This document shows, in pieces, positions 41,068 to 50,442 of a DNA stretch of 64,000 nt. Location: the NCBI GenBank assembly GCA_963210315.1, contig OY723246.1, forward strand, positions 372,001 through 436,000, written 5' to 3'. The translations under genes were made by a program, and so were the position numbers. This DNA comes from Rhynchopus euleeides (Eukaryota > Euglenozoa > Diplonemea > Diplonemida > Diplonemidae). How positions within the stretch are numbered: position 1 is the stretch's first letter; every line of letters starts with the position of its first letter. The notes under the pieces were generated by a model that was given only the letters and a program-made list of their open reading frames with translations, was not told the DNA's origin and searched no databases.

Positions 41068-41216
41068 AGCCGCGAATGATCGCGACACGGGCGAACGGCT
41101 TGGCACCGTGGGTCTGGATAGATGCTGGAGTTCGGCCGGGTGAAACCGGAAGTCGCAGCAAAATTTGCCCCCCCAGATTTCTTCCTCAAACCCACCCGTG
41201 GGCTGATCCGGCCTTG

Positions 41217-41315
41217 CACGGTGGACTCCAGCGGGGGTAGGGTACCACTACCGGGTTTAACCCTTTTCGGGAGTCTCAACTAGGGGGAGTCCAACTCCCG
41301 CTAGCGGGAGTATAG
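41217..41315. mobile_element. Extra left-type end of the CACGGTGG element
   Basis: Repeats the first ~100 bp of the element at 40,414, including CACGGTGGACTCCAGCGGGG and the palindromes, but is preceded by CTTG instead of TA. It suggests a nested or rearranged second element sharing the right end. Confidence 0.75.
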
Positions 41316-41332
41316 ATCAGCAGTGGGCAACA

Positions 41333-41593
41333 ATGAGGCGATGCGGGGGGCGAGGGCACCGATGCTCACTGTGCGACATCCCAGAAGAACGCTGGTATCA
41401 ACAGGTGCATCGATACCCGCACCTGACTCTCTCTGAGATGAAAGAGGCTGGCTACCCCTCCCTCTTGGCAGGTGTGCTTCCCAATGCCCGCTACGTCACC
41501 CCAGCACTCCATGACTGCAAGGGGCTCGCCATGCGGCTGATCAGGGTACTGGATGACAGGGGTGGAGCTTGGGGGTTTTTTCGGGTCAGCTGA
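41333..41593 (+). CDS. Unknown 86-residue ORF, possibly the 5' part of a split gene
   Basis: Cys/Arg-rich start (HRCSLCDIPEERW), then a well-formed segment ending CKGLAMRLIRVLDDRG. The ORF runs into a palindromic ACCTGATTTT...AAAATCAGGT region and then the GC hairpin repeats, after which another frame opens at 42,271. The two may be one gene interrupted by insertion of the repeat block, or exons of one gene. No family recognised. Confidence 0.45.
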   Translation: MRRCGGRGHRCSLCDIPEERWYQQVHRYPHLTLSEMKEAGYPSLLAGVLPNARYVTPALHDCKGLAMRLIRVLDDRGGAWGFFRVS

Positions 41594-41806
41594 CCTGATT
41601 TTCTGCAGGCCCTCACAAAAAATCAGGTCAGGGGTAAAAAGAAAAAAAATATAGATTTTCGGGAAACCGGAAAAGTTGGCTCCTCGCCTTGGGGCCTCAA
41701 GGTGACCAGGAGGCGTTTCGTGAGCAAAGTGACCCCAGCGACATGAGCACAGGCCTCAAACAGTCACAATAGAGGACAAATGAAGCTGCCCAACCCGTAC
41801 CGTGCA

Positions 41807-42034
41807 ACAGACGTTTACTACCGTGGCCTCCGGTGGCTGGGGGGCTCCGCCCCCCAGACCCCCCTGTGGCATGTGCCTGTCTTGTACCCAAGCCCTTTAC
41901 ATCAGGGAATCTCAGTATCCTCAGGAGGACGCAGCTAACTCACACAGAATCCGTACGCCCGCAAGTCACAGATGTTCACTACCGTGGCCTCCGGCGGCTG
42001 GGAGCTCCGCCTCCCAGACCCCCCCTACGGCATG
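41807..42034 (-). repeat. Paired GC hairpin repeats, reverse orientation
   Basis: Units at 41,807-41,868 and 41,968-42,034 are the reverse complement of the pair at 27,830-28,066, with similar spacing and related sequence between (AAGCCC...CAGGAGGACGC). This indicates that the two-unit block as a whole has been dispersed, not just the core. Confidence 0.75.
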
Positions 42035-42270
42035 TGTTTGTCTTGTAACCAAGTCCTTGCGCGTCCGGGGCTGCATATCGGTTCCGGTACCTCGCGGGAG
42101 GCTGGGCCCGAGCACTGATCTCTGAGACGAACCGGGGGGGAACCCATAAGAAAAAATTGGCTGACCCGATCTGACCCGATCCAGCCCGCAACCCCATATT
42201 TCAAGCTCCACCCCTGCTGGATGAGACAACAAAAAAATATTCGACAAGACCTGTACAAACCTTGCACTGA

Positions 42271-43137
42271 ATGTGTCGCAGCATGGGACAGGTGCTCAGT
42301 TCCGGAAGGTCGTGCTTGCCTGTCACAGGACACACCTACAAGGGCTTGTTCCGCTACCTCTTTGTCTCCCTTGCAGACCTCATGCATTTCCGGTATGCAG
42401 ACATCCCCTGGCGCTTCTGGGGATGCAAGGATGAGTCAGCCCGGATTCCCTTCTTGCGTGCTCGGATCTCAGGGCATATATTTCACTGGTTGATGGAGCA
42501 TGCCGAAAAGGGATCAACGCGCAATGCCTACGTACACAGTCTCCATCATTGGTGGGCTCCAGAAGATGCAGTGCCTCTGCAGAACAACGACGAATTTGAA
42601 GAAGCAGAGAACGGACATCGCAAGAAAGATGCCGTTACAATCGCCAGCTCCGCAACTTACGAGAGAGATCTTGCGATGGCAGAAGAGAAGCGGCGCGCAT
42701 CGGGCATGCCTTGGAAGGTTGCGCACCTGTCGCAGGACGGGATCCTCGGGTATAGAGAAGTCATCCTGTGTCCGTGTCTGCACACCCGACACGCTCATAG
42801 ATTGGCTGTGTATGTTCTTTGCACACAGTTGACACAGCTGCAGAAGGGGTTTGTGCACTGCAACACACAGGACTTCGTTGAACCCATCAGCGCGCCCTAC
42901 TTCCTGTTCCGGTTCCCCGAAGGACACCGCAAATTATCGCTCTGCTTGTGCAAAATGCCAATCCCGCTGGGGGCGACTTTCACACCATTCGTGTCATCCG
43001 AGGCGACTTTGAGCACGCTTGACCAACGCGCACAGCAGGAGGGGGATGACAGTTCTGACGAAGAAGATGAGGCCTGCAGGATGGCTTGTCTTGCCCAAGG
43101 TGTAACACAACTACGACAGGCGATGGCCGCACTTTGA
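42271..43137 (+). CDS. Unknown 288-residue protein within the CACGGTGG element
   Basis: I recognise no family. The frame starts in the middle of what looks like a folded region (GHTYKGLFRYLFVSLADLMH), has a Trp/His-rich segment, a charged helical part (ATYERDLAMAEEKRRA), a Cys/His cluster (CPCLHTRHAHRL) and an acidic Ser/Asp/Glu tail. The ATG at 42,271 may not be the native start, since a repeat block lies just upstream. It could be the transposition protein of this element or cargo. Confidence 0.55.
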   Translation: MCRSMGQVLSSGRSCLPVTGHTYKGLFRYLFVSLADLMHFRYADIPWRFWGCKDESARIPFLRARISGHIFHWLMEHAEKGSTRNAYVHSLHHWWAPEDAVPLQNNDEFEEAENGHRKKDAVTIASSATYERDLAMAEEKRRASGMPWKVAHLSQDGILGYREVILCPCLHTRHAHRLAVYVLCTQLTQLQKGFVHCNTQDFVEPISAPYFLFRFPEGHRKLSLCLCKMPIPLGATFTPFVSSEATLSTLDQRAQQEGDDSSDEEDEACRMACLAQGVTQLRQAMAAL

Positions 43138-43289
43138 CACCTCAAATTCTAACCGCTCACCTCCGCAGGTGTAGCCGCTACCAGGAGGATAGGTAGGTAG
43201 TCCAGAGTCCGGGGAAACTGACAGAAGCAAAACAAGCCCCTCCCCATCCCTCTTCCACCATGATTTTACCCCCCACGCCAGTAGACTGT

Positions 43290-43440
43290 AACTATATCAT
43301 GGGAAAAATGGATGAAAATAGGTGAAAAGACTCCCGCTAGGGGGAGTCAGACTCCCCCTAGCGGGAGTATAGACTCCCGCTAGCGGGAGTCTTTGACACC
43401 CGCTCAGACTCCCGCTCCCAGACTCCCGCTAGGGCCGCTG
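43290..43440. repeat. Subterminal palindrome array (right)
   Basis: Reverse-complement counterpart of 40,440-40,592: TGAAAATAGGTGAAAAGACT followed by CTCCCGCTAG units, before the CCGCTGGAGTCCACCGTG end. Confidence 0.8.
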
Positions 43441-43452
43441 GAGTCCACCGTG

Positions 43453-43563
43453 TATATCAAGTAAAAATACATGTATAATAGTTGACATGCAACTATTATA
43501 CATGTATTTTTGCTTGATATACATGTATTTTACATGTATATTTCAGGCATTTACATGTATTAT
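43453..43563. mobile_element. AT-rich foldback element, left fragment
   Basis: From TATATCAAGTAAAAATAC to ACATGTATTAT, matching the interior of the intact element at 7,300-7,990. It continues after the 9-kb insertion at 52,596-52,691. Confidence 0.88.
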
Positions 43564-44071
43564 GGGGGCCTTCGCTCTGGAGTGAGAAAAGTGAGAAAAA
43601 GTGAGCCCAAAAATGGAAAAAATGGCAAAAAAAAGAGTGTGGGGAGTTGGGTCCAGTTTAGCAAAGTATGCCTATTTTTCGGGTGTTTTAGCAATGGGAC
43701 ACCCGAAGAACCCGATAATCATGCACGCGACATGTCAAAAAATTGGTTTTCACCTGCAAAGACCAGCAGGTGGTGTTACACAGACAGACACCCTCCCCTA
43801 CGCCCCACGAGCCTCGTGCAGCTGCAAGAATATAGACAGCCTGGAGCCGATGGGGTTGCAAAAGCTGTCTGCTCGGAGCTCAAACCACTCGGAAGAGCGC
43901 AGTTCGTCCGCCGGAAACTCCGGTTTGGGATTAGAGGAGAATAACAACAGGCACGCAACGAGTTATGTGTAAGACGAAATGGTACCGGCGTCAGAGGCTT
44001 GTAAAAGCCATGGACAGCCCATCCCTGCAACATGCACCACCGCCCCCCCCCCTGCTCCCCCGCCCCAACCC

Positions 44072-47000
44072 CTAATAATCATGCCACTCAGCATCGGGAT
44101 CATCTGCCGCCTCGGCTTCCACACGGCTTTGAAATGCATCGAATGCTGCGTCGCGCTGCCGGTGTGCAGCATCCTGCGAAGGAGTGGCGGACTCACTGAC
44201 CCGCTGGCCCCGGCAAGGTATCACATCCTCAACCATGTTGGGGTACGGGCCGATCGGAACTTCGGGGAGGCCGTGCTTGTACATGAAGTTGTGCAAGTTT
44301 GCAACAATCTTGACGCACAAGCTCACATGCCTCACCTCCTTCTCCGTTCCCTCCATCAGCCACGGAAGGGTAAGCACCTTCCAGCACTTCATGCGCGCAA
44401 TCGCACGTTCCACCTTTCCCCGCGAAAACCCGTGACCGCCGTTATACTCCACCTGCTTGTCCTCTTGCAGGGAGCACGCCGGCATGGGGCCGGTCCGGTT
44501 CTCATCGTCCCCCTTCCTGCACCGGCGGCTTCCCACCACACACCTCAGCCCACTGCTGTACGCACCATCACCCATGACGACATCACGGCTGCCGAGGTTG
44601 GGGTGGTTGGTATGGGTGGTATTTTGCGCACTCCCGAATATTGCAGCGTCTCCGCGGGATCCAGGGTGACCGCCAGAGATGTAGAGCACCAGCCCTTTAG
44701 AGTCTACGCAAACCTGGAACTTGTGGACAGGGCGCTTGTAATAGCGGCTGTTCCCGTTAAACCCATTGGAACTCCGGGACACTGGCACAGGGAAGACATC
44801 CACGATCGTCGTCACCGCAGGAAAGAGCACAGAGTGGTTGTACTGGTCCGTGAGACGAGAATCACACACCGATGAAACCTCGTTCATGTGGAACCCCAGG
44901 TACTCCAGACCCTCGTCCAAGACACGCTTTGACGTTTCGTTCGACATGCGGAATGTGAAGGGATCGCCGAGGGAGCACATGATCGGCTTGCGGTAGAGGT
45001 AGTGGAGCGTCACGAGACAGTGACGCTCCGTGAACAACTCCGGGTGACCGTATTTCCTGTGAAAAAGAACCAGGAGCCACACTGAATACCCCGTGAGCTT
45101 CTTCGGGTCGCCTTCACGGCAGGCGCCCACCCAGTTGAACCCAGCCCCACCCTCAATGGCGTTGATGCTCTCCCCGACAAAGGGATGCGGGATGTCCCGG
45201 CCCTCCCCCTTCTCCGACTCGTACTGCATCCGGAGCTTCGCCTTCAGCTTGTCGAGATCCGCCTGAAGACGCTTGCGCCTCGACTTGCCCCACCCTTCCG
45301 GGAGGCGGCCAGTAGGCCGTTTGGCCTTCTTCGCCTCCTTCTGCATTGCCGCCTCGATCTTCTTCCGCTCCGCCTTCACCTTCCCGGACGGCTTCCCCTT
45401 TGGGATCGTACCGATCACCTTCTTCAACCGTTTATTCACGGTTGCCTTCTTCTCAGCCTTCAGGCGACGCCGCTTCACCTCCTCCACCTCTTCAAAGTGT
45501 GAGGTGATCGCCTCTCCCGATGCGCAGAGCTCAGCTCCCTGGCTGATGTCCTCCTCCATCACCTCCTGCAACACCGCCGCAGGGCGGTGTCCCATTCCCA
45601 CACGCAGAGCCAGCCAAGAACCCTTGGGGAAAGCGAAGTCGTCATCTGTGAGGTGCGCGACCCCAAGGGCTGCAGGCTCTGCAGCACGCCACATCTCCAC
45701 GTGCGCATCCCTCCACTCGTCCAGGAAGTCCTTCGTCTTCGAGAAGAAGCCGGTGGACAACCGGGGAAGAACAGGTGGAGTTGCGGGAGGGAGGCTGCTG
45801 AGGAAAGAATCCCTCATTCCCTCAAACGAGGCGTCGCACGCGCGAATCTGGGCGCGGACCGCTGCCGCTGTCGCGAGGAACGGTGACATGTAAATGGGGC
45901 GAGGGTCGGAGTAGTTCTTATTGTTTTGACAACCCACGACAACGCTTTCCACCTCCTTCCCCGCTGCCTGATAATCCGCAGCGGTGGCTTTGCGCTTCTG
46001 CGGGGGAGACGCCTTTCCCTCTGCTGGGCCCTTTCGCTTCAAGCTGGGTGGCTGCGCAGGGACAGCCGAAGGAGCAGGGAGATGAGGAAGTGGCACCTGC
46101 GGGACAGACGCAGAGAGTGGCACGACAGGCTCAGGAGCCCAGGCGGTGTCCCAGCTCCTGTCGCTGCCCATCTGCCGGAGGATCCTCCGCCTCAGGCCAG
46201 ACACCCCCGCCTCGAGAAAGGACAGGTACTCGAGGACGTCCTCGGGGTTATCTGGCAGCGCGGGGCGAGGAAGTGGTGCCCGCTCTGTCTCGTCCCGCGC
46301 TGTCTGCGACAGAGGAGGAAGCGGTGCCAGCAGATCCGCAGACGCCTGTGACGATGTGGGGTCAGACAGGGGGGTCTGGCCTGGAGAAGCGCCGGGACCG
46401 CTGCCGCTGCTCCGCTCTGCGTCGTAAATCGACTTCCCCATCGCAGCGGCTTCCTCAGCGTCGCAGAAGAAAAAATCCACAAGAATCTTCTTGTAGCCTG
46501 CTGCAGTGGTGGGTCTGATCTTACCGAAAGAGGACGGGAAGTAGTTGTCTGGTTTGCTCCGGAGAAAATCACTCAAAGAAGGCAGCTTCCCGTCTACTCC
46601 CACAGTAGGGAAAATGAGAGGACCCCAGTTGCCATGTAATTCGGTGGTATCTCTCGTGAGGAACAGGTTGATCATTTTGGAGTGGTACCGTTTGGGGGTA
46701 TCCTTGGAGCCAGCAGGTGCTGGCCACAAGAACGGTTTCTCGGTAACCACGTCTGCCAGCCTCGAAAAATACTTGCTTTGATTGCGGTAACTGGCATAAG
46801 CGCGATTCAGGCCACGGAGAAACGCCACACGGTCACTCCCATAACCGCGGCGGGAAGCGCTCTTGCCCGAAACAGGGACTGCGGTCTCCTTGCCGACCCC
46901 CGGAGAAGGTGAACCTGCCGGATCAGCATCATCCCCCACAGGCGCTGGGGACGCGCGGGAAGCGCTCTTGCCCGAAACAGGGACTGCGGTCTCCTTGCCG

Positions 47001-48523
47001 ACCCCCGGAGAAGGTGAACCTGCCGGATCAGCTGCCCTCAACGAATCACCAGCATCATCCCCCACAGGCGCTGGGGACGGTTCCGGAGGAGAGGGGTGCT
47101 GGGCACGATCCACAGCTGGCGCACCCACCGCCTCTGCCTGGTTTTCGTAGAAGAGGATGTATGGCAGGGGCGTGGTGGCCGTGGACGGGGAAGTGCGGCA
47201 GAGGAGCCTGTTGACTTGCTCAAGGCTAATCATAGCCTTGTCGGGCACCTTCTGGTCATCGAGCATCCACCAATCACCCTGGTGGAACACGATGGCGAAG
47301 TAGTGCCCCTCGTGCAGTGTGGGCCCTTTGTGGAAGCACACAGCGCGTAAGGTGTACCCACGGCCAGATAGCGTCGTGTTGAGCGGCACGTGCACATTGG
47401 TGAAGTTCTTTCTGAGGTGTTGTGTGAACCTCGCGAGGACAAGGATGGCCAGGGGACCAAACTGGGTGGTGACCATTCTTTCGGCATTGGCGGCCCTTTC
47501 TTCACAGGGGGGTGTGCACTCGTGCGGAGTGGAGAGCTTCTCCGTACCAGACAAATTCGCGACCAGCTGAGACAGCGCAATGGCAGCGGGCCTCTTGGAC
47601 CTCGGACGAGAAGGAAACCTCAGAAAAACGCCACCGGGAATAGGATCCCTGGTGACACTCTCCATCGTGCAGTCCGGGTGACATACACATGTCCACCGAA
47701 CTGTGTTCACCTGATGGGTGGCATTCAGCATGTCCAGAGCTGGCCACATGTCCATCAGATCGACAACCTGCAGGAACAGCTCGTGCGGATCCTCTTGATC
47801 CATCGAGGTCGCGAAGCCGTTCCTCAGAGCGCCCTTCAAAGGCGCCGGGGTGAAGCATCCTCGATCCCCACTGGAATCCGCGCACAGAGAACGCACAGCA
47901 GACACCAGCTCACGAAACATATCGTCACTGTCGACTATATCAGATGGAGCGCGGCCCACTGCTGACCGAAACTGGTCGCAGTGCAGCAAACACTGCAGCA
48001 AAGCCCCCAGGTAGCACGTATTTCCGATGTTGGCAATCGTCCGTGGCTCCGGGAGGAGATGCAGGTCGTCCGGGAGAGATGCAGATGGGGTGAGCGAGGA
48101 GTGAGCTGTCTGCGGTGGATCAGCGAGACCTCCAGAATCAGGAGCATCGCCGCTGCTGGTTGACGCGCCATCCTCTGGAGCAGAATGAGGCTCGGGTACC
48201 CCAGGAGATGACACCTCGGAAGACGCTGCATCGGTCTCATTTCGACAGGGGCACTCAGGCAGCCCGGGGTGAAGGCAATACTGAGGCTGCTTCTTCCGCC
48301 CAGGGAGCACCCTCCACGTCAGGAGGCCGGGACACACTGCCCATGCCTTTCCTGCAGGACACAGAGCGCGCAGAGCCTTGCCGACGACAGACGTGCAGTA
48401 CGCCTCCCCAGTCGCCTGCAGGGCCTTCCCCATTTGCGACGCAAAATCCAACTGCTGGCAGGCCGGTGCGGCATCCTGGAGGATCTTCTTCAGAGCCTCA
48501 GCACACTTCGCGATCGACCCCAT
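44072..48523 (-). CDS. Ubiquitin-specific protease fused to Harbinger-type DDE transposase (1483 residues)
   Basis: One open frame from ATG at 48,523. Residues ~158-465 are a USP (peptidase C19) domain: Cys box NIGNTCYLGALLQCL with Cys170, DQEDPHELF, Cys clusters CVCHPDC and CTPPC as in the USP zinc finger, and His box GHYFAIVF with His407 followed by WWMLDD with Asp422/423. The catalytic triad is complete, so it probably removes ubiquitin. Residues ~470-1000 are mostly disordered with an in-frame 35-codon tandem repeat (46,848-47,085). A Lys/Arg-rich coiled coil (~1005-1075) and a helix-turn-helix-like part (~1150) precede a DDE_4 catalytic domain: TTIVDVFPVPV (Asp1242), HPGSRGDAAIF, VVMGDGAYSSG (Asp1319) and SRGKVERAIARMK (Glu1372). 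All three acidic residues are present, as in HARBI1-type enzymes. It may protect the transposase from degradation or strip ubiquitin from chromatin. It is the only coding gene seen in its transposon; Harbinger elements usually also have a Myb-like partner, which is absent. Confidence 0.93.
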   Translation of the reverse strand: MGSIAKCAEALKKILQDAAPACQQLDFASQMGKALQATGEAYCTSVVGKALRALCPAGKAWAVCPGLLTWRVLPGRKKQPQYCLHPGLPECPCRNETDAASSEVSSPGVPEPHSAPEDGASTSSGDAPDSGGLADPPQTAHSSLTPSASLPDDLHLLPEPRTIANIGNTCYLGALLQCLLHCDQFRSAVGRAPSDIVDSDDMFRELVSAVRSLCADSSGDRGCFTPAPLKGALRNGFATSMDQEDPHELFLQVVDLMDMWPALDMLNATHQVNTVRWTCVCHPDCTMESVTRDPIPGGVFLRFPSRPRSKRPAAIALSQLVANLSGTEKLSTPHECTPPCEERAANAERMVTTQFGPLAILVLARFTQHLRKNFTNVHVPLNTTLSGRGYTLRAVCFHKGPTLHEGHYFAIVFHQGDWWMLDDQKVPDKAMISLEQVNRLLCRTSPSTATTPLPYILFYENQAEAVGAPAVDRAQHPSPPEPSPAPVGDDAGDSLRAADPAGSPSPGVGKETAVPVSGKSASRASPAPVGDDADPAGSPSPGVGKETAVPVSGKSASRRGYGSDRVAFLRGLNRAYASYRNQSKYFSRLADVVTEKPFLWPAPAGSKDTPKRYHSKMINLFLTRDTTELHGNWGPLIFPTVGVDGKLPSLSDFLRSKPDNYFPSSFGKIRPTTAAGYKKILVDFFFCDAEEAAAMGKSIYDAERSSGSGPGASPGQTPLSDPTSSQASADLLAPLPPLSQTARDETERAPLPRPALPDNPEDVLEYLSFLEAGVSGLRRRILRQMGSDRSWDTAWAPEPVVPLSASVPQVPLPHLPAPSAVPAQPPSLKRKGPAEGKASPPQKRKATAADYQAAGKEVESVVVGCQNNKNYSDPRPIYMSPFLATAAAVRAQIRACDASFEGMRDSFLSSLPPATPPVLPRLSTGFFSKTKDFLDEWRDAHVEMWRAAEPAALGVAHLTDDDFAFPKGSWLALRVGMGHRPAAVLQEVMEEDISQGAELCASGEAITSHFEEVEEVKRRRLKAEKKATVNKRLKKVIGTIPKGKPSGKVKAERKKIEAAMQKEAKKAKRPTGRLPEGWGKSRRKRLQADLDKLKAKLRMQYESEKGEGRDIPHPFVGESINAIEGGAGFNWVGACREGDPKKLTGYSVWLLVLFHRKYGHPELFTERHCLVTLHYLYRKPIMCSLGDPFTFRMSNETSKRVLDEGLEYLGFHMNEVSSVCDSRLTDQYNHSVLFPAVTTIVDVFPVPVSRSSNGFNGNSRYYKRPVHKFQVCVDSKGLVLYISGGHPGSRGDAAIFGSAQNTTHTNHPNLGSRDVVMGDGAYSSGLRCVVGSRRCRKGDDENRTGPMPACSLQEDKQVEYNGGHGFSRGKVERAIARMKCWKVLTLPWLMEGTEKEVRHVSLCVKIVANLHNFMYKHGLPEVPIGPYPNMVEDVIPCRGQRVSESATPSQDAAHRQRDAAFDAFQSRVEAEAADDPDAEWHDY
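46848..47085 (-). repeat. In-frame ~105-bp tandem repeat in the USP-DDE gene
   Basis: Two copies of a segment coding PAGSPSPGVGKETAVPVSGK with period near 105 bp (35 codons); one copy has a short extra insert. The number of bases keeps the frame, as expected for a flexible linker. Confidence 0.85.
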
Positions 48524-49469
48524 GATTTGCGCATCAACAAATCCCTGCAGGGCTGTGGCTGAACAAACCGGACATGAGATCGCAAAAACACAAAGCTGTA
48601 AACCACGCTCGCGAGCGAAAGAGAATACTCCGGAGAATGGCAGGAGGCGGGCGTCGCATACAGTCGTTCCTTTTGCAGTGTGAGTTGACTGCGGAAACAG
48701 CCAAGGCAGGGCGGAAGCCCATCGATAACGTGATAACTGGGCCGTCGCGGTTGCTGTGAGGCTCCTTTGAAACGCAGCAATGCTGTTTCGGAAGAAACAG
48801 CGGGGGCAATAAAAGCCTCATAGCCCCCCCCCCCCCCCCAGATAATGTCACCCCCCTGCGAGGGGTGACATTCTACCCAGGGTACCCAGGGGGCGAGGTA
48901 TGTAAAATACGGTGCTCTGATATTGTCCACCTGATTTGGACAATTCCACGTTTGCGGCGATAACACGCCGAAAACGGTGCGTATTCGTGCATCTCCCCGA
49001 CCCACAAATTTGCATGGCGATGACCCATTGGTCGTCACACAGAAAAAAGATTGACAAATCAGTGCGTCTTCAGGACATGACCACATCGGAAAATAACACG
49101 AACGAAGGAAGCGCTGACGAAGCCGGCTGTAAACCTGCGAGCGGACTGACGCAAAAAAGCGACAGCGGAAAGACGGGCGGGAAGACGGACGGGCTGGAAA
49201 CCGGAGGAGACGGGCAAGCCAAGCTATACGGGAGGAAACAGCAACACCGGGACCACTGACAAAAATTTCTGGACAACGCCGAGGTTCATCTTCCGGAAGT
49301 GGAAACGAAACGAACAGCGCACTGGGGCACCATCATCCGAGTCAGGAGACTGGCTCGGATGGGGGAAATCGAGAAAACTAAAAACTTGAAACAACCCAAG
49401 ACAGGTTCCCAAAAAATCCGACTCGTCATATTTCACCCCCCCCCCCCGCATGGATGTATTCAGACCTTA
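48524..49469. other. Upstream region of the USP-DDE gene
   Basis: No supported gene. Contains a poly-C run (~48,827-48,840) and a hairpin AATGTCACCCCC..GGGGTGACATT at 48,844-48,872. Any promoter of the transposase gene should lie in the first few hundred bases. Confidence 0.5.
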
Positions 49470-50080
49470 CTGGGGGGGGGGGGGGGCTAAATAGAAGCCC
49501 CCCCCCCTTGTATTCGGCGTAGGATCGAGTTTTGGGGGGTTTTCGAGGGCCCAAAATTTTAGGCAATTTTTGCAGTGGGTGGCCAAATAGAAGGGGGGGG
49601 GGGGGGTCAAATACAAGGGGGGGGGGGGGGGGGGGGGGGGCTTGTATTCGGCGGAAGGCAAATTTTCCAAATTTTGGTGAATTTTGCCCCAGGTGACCTC
49701 GTGGAATCGCGATTTTCGCCTTCCATTACACTATTCGGAATCCGTTACGACGGGGAAAACAGGCTAAAAATTTGAAATTTGGCTGAAATTCGGCTTCCGC
49801 CGAATACAAGCCCCCCCCCCCCCCCCTTTGTATTCGGCGAAGAACTGTGTTTTAGTGCAAATCTGAAAGGGAAACAATAGAAGAGCCGAAGGGTATTCGT
49901 CGATCGCGAGAACACCCCACACGCCTGTCATGAAGCGTGTGGGAAGTTCTGCAAGGATCTGCACTGGCACAGTTTCCTGCGGTCAAAAATTTTATGGATT
50001 TCGAATTTTCAGACCCCCCCCCTTCTAATAGGCCCCCCCTTGTATTTGACCCCCCCCCCCCTTCTATTTAGCCCCCCCAG
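49470..50080. mobile_element. G-tract MITE (611 bp)
   Basis: Starts CTGGGGGG...CTAAATAGAAG and ends CTTCTATTTAG...CCCCCAG, with TA on both sides (49,468-49,469; 50,081-50,082). Internally it has several poly-G and poly-C runs (up to ~30 G near 49,617) each next to TTGTATTCGGC or its complement or to CAAATACAAG. It is inserted in the larger 9-kb transposon. No coding capacity; high G-quadruplex potential. Confidence 0.8.
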
Positions 50081-50442
50081 TAATAAGATAGGAAGAAATA
50101 TCGCCAAATCTACCTCCTCCTCCTCTTAGATGAAGACCTAGGGCCCAAAATAGACGCATCTCCCCCAACATCTGAATCCCCTTAATTAAGATCTTGAACC
50201 TCTTAGTGTAACCTCTTAAAGGTCCTACACTCAGCTGTTAAGACCTTAGTTCAATCTTCAGCAATAGTACGTTGACCCCTGAATCTTACCTCTCATATCT
50301 CGGACCCCGCCGGATACCCGGACCCGGGAATCCCAGGAAAAATTGTAACCTGGCGGGAGGTGAAGACCGCGTGGGTCTGCTGAGCTTCCCCCTGAGGCGA
50401 AGAGGTGGCAGAAATATCCCGACTTGCGGGGGAGGGCGCTGG
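50081..50442. other. Spacer between the MITE and the minisatellite
   Basis: Less GC-rich at first (CTCCTCCTCCTCTTAG), no gene recognised. It is inside the 9-kb transposon. Confidence 0.45.

Larger units (their letters stand above)
40414..43452. mobile_element. 3.0-kb element with CACGGTGGACTCCAGCGG ends
   Basis: Ends CACGGTGGACTCCAGCGG and its reverse complement are directly flanked by TA on both sides (40,412-40,413; 43,453-43,454). The inverted repeats extend ~165-180 bp, including TTTTCACCTATTTTCA and strings of GACTCCCGCTAGCGGGAGTC palindromes. A second left-type end lies inside at 41,217. It encodes a histone-tail-like ORF, an 86-residue ORF and a 288-residue ORF. No DDE transposase is recognised, so it may be non-autonomous or of an unfamiliar type. 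Confidence 0.8.
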
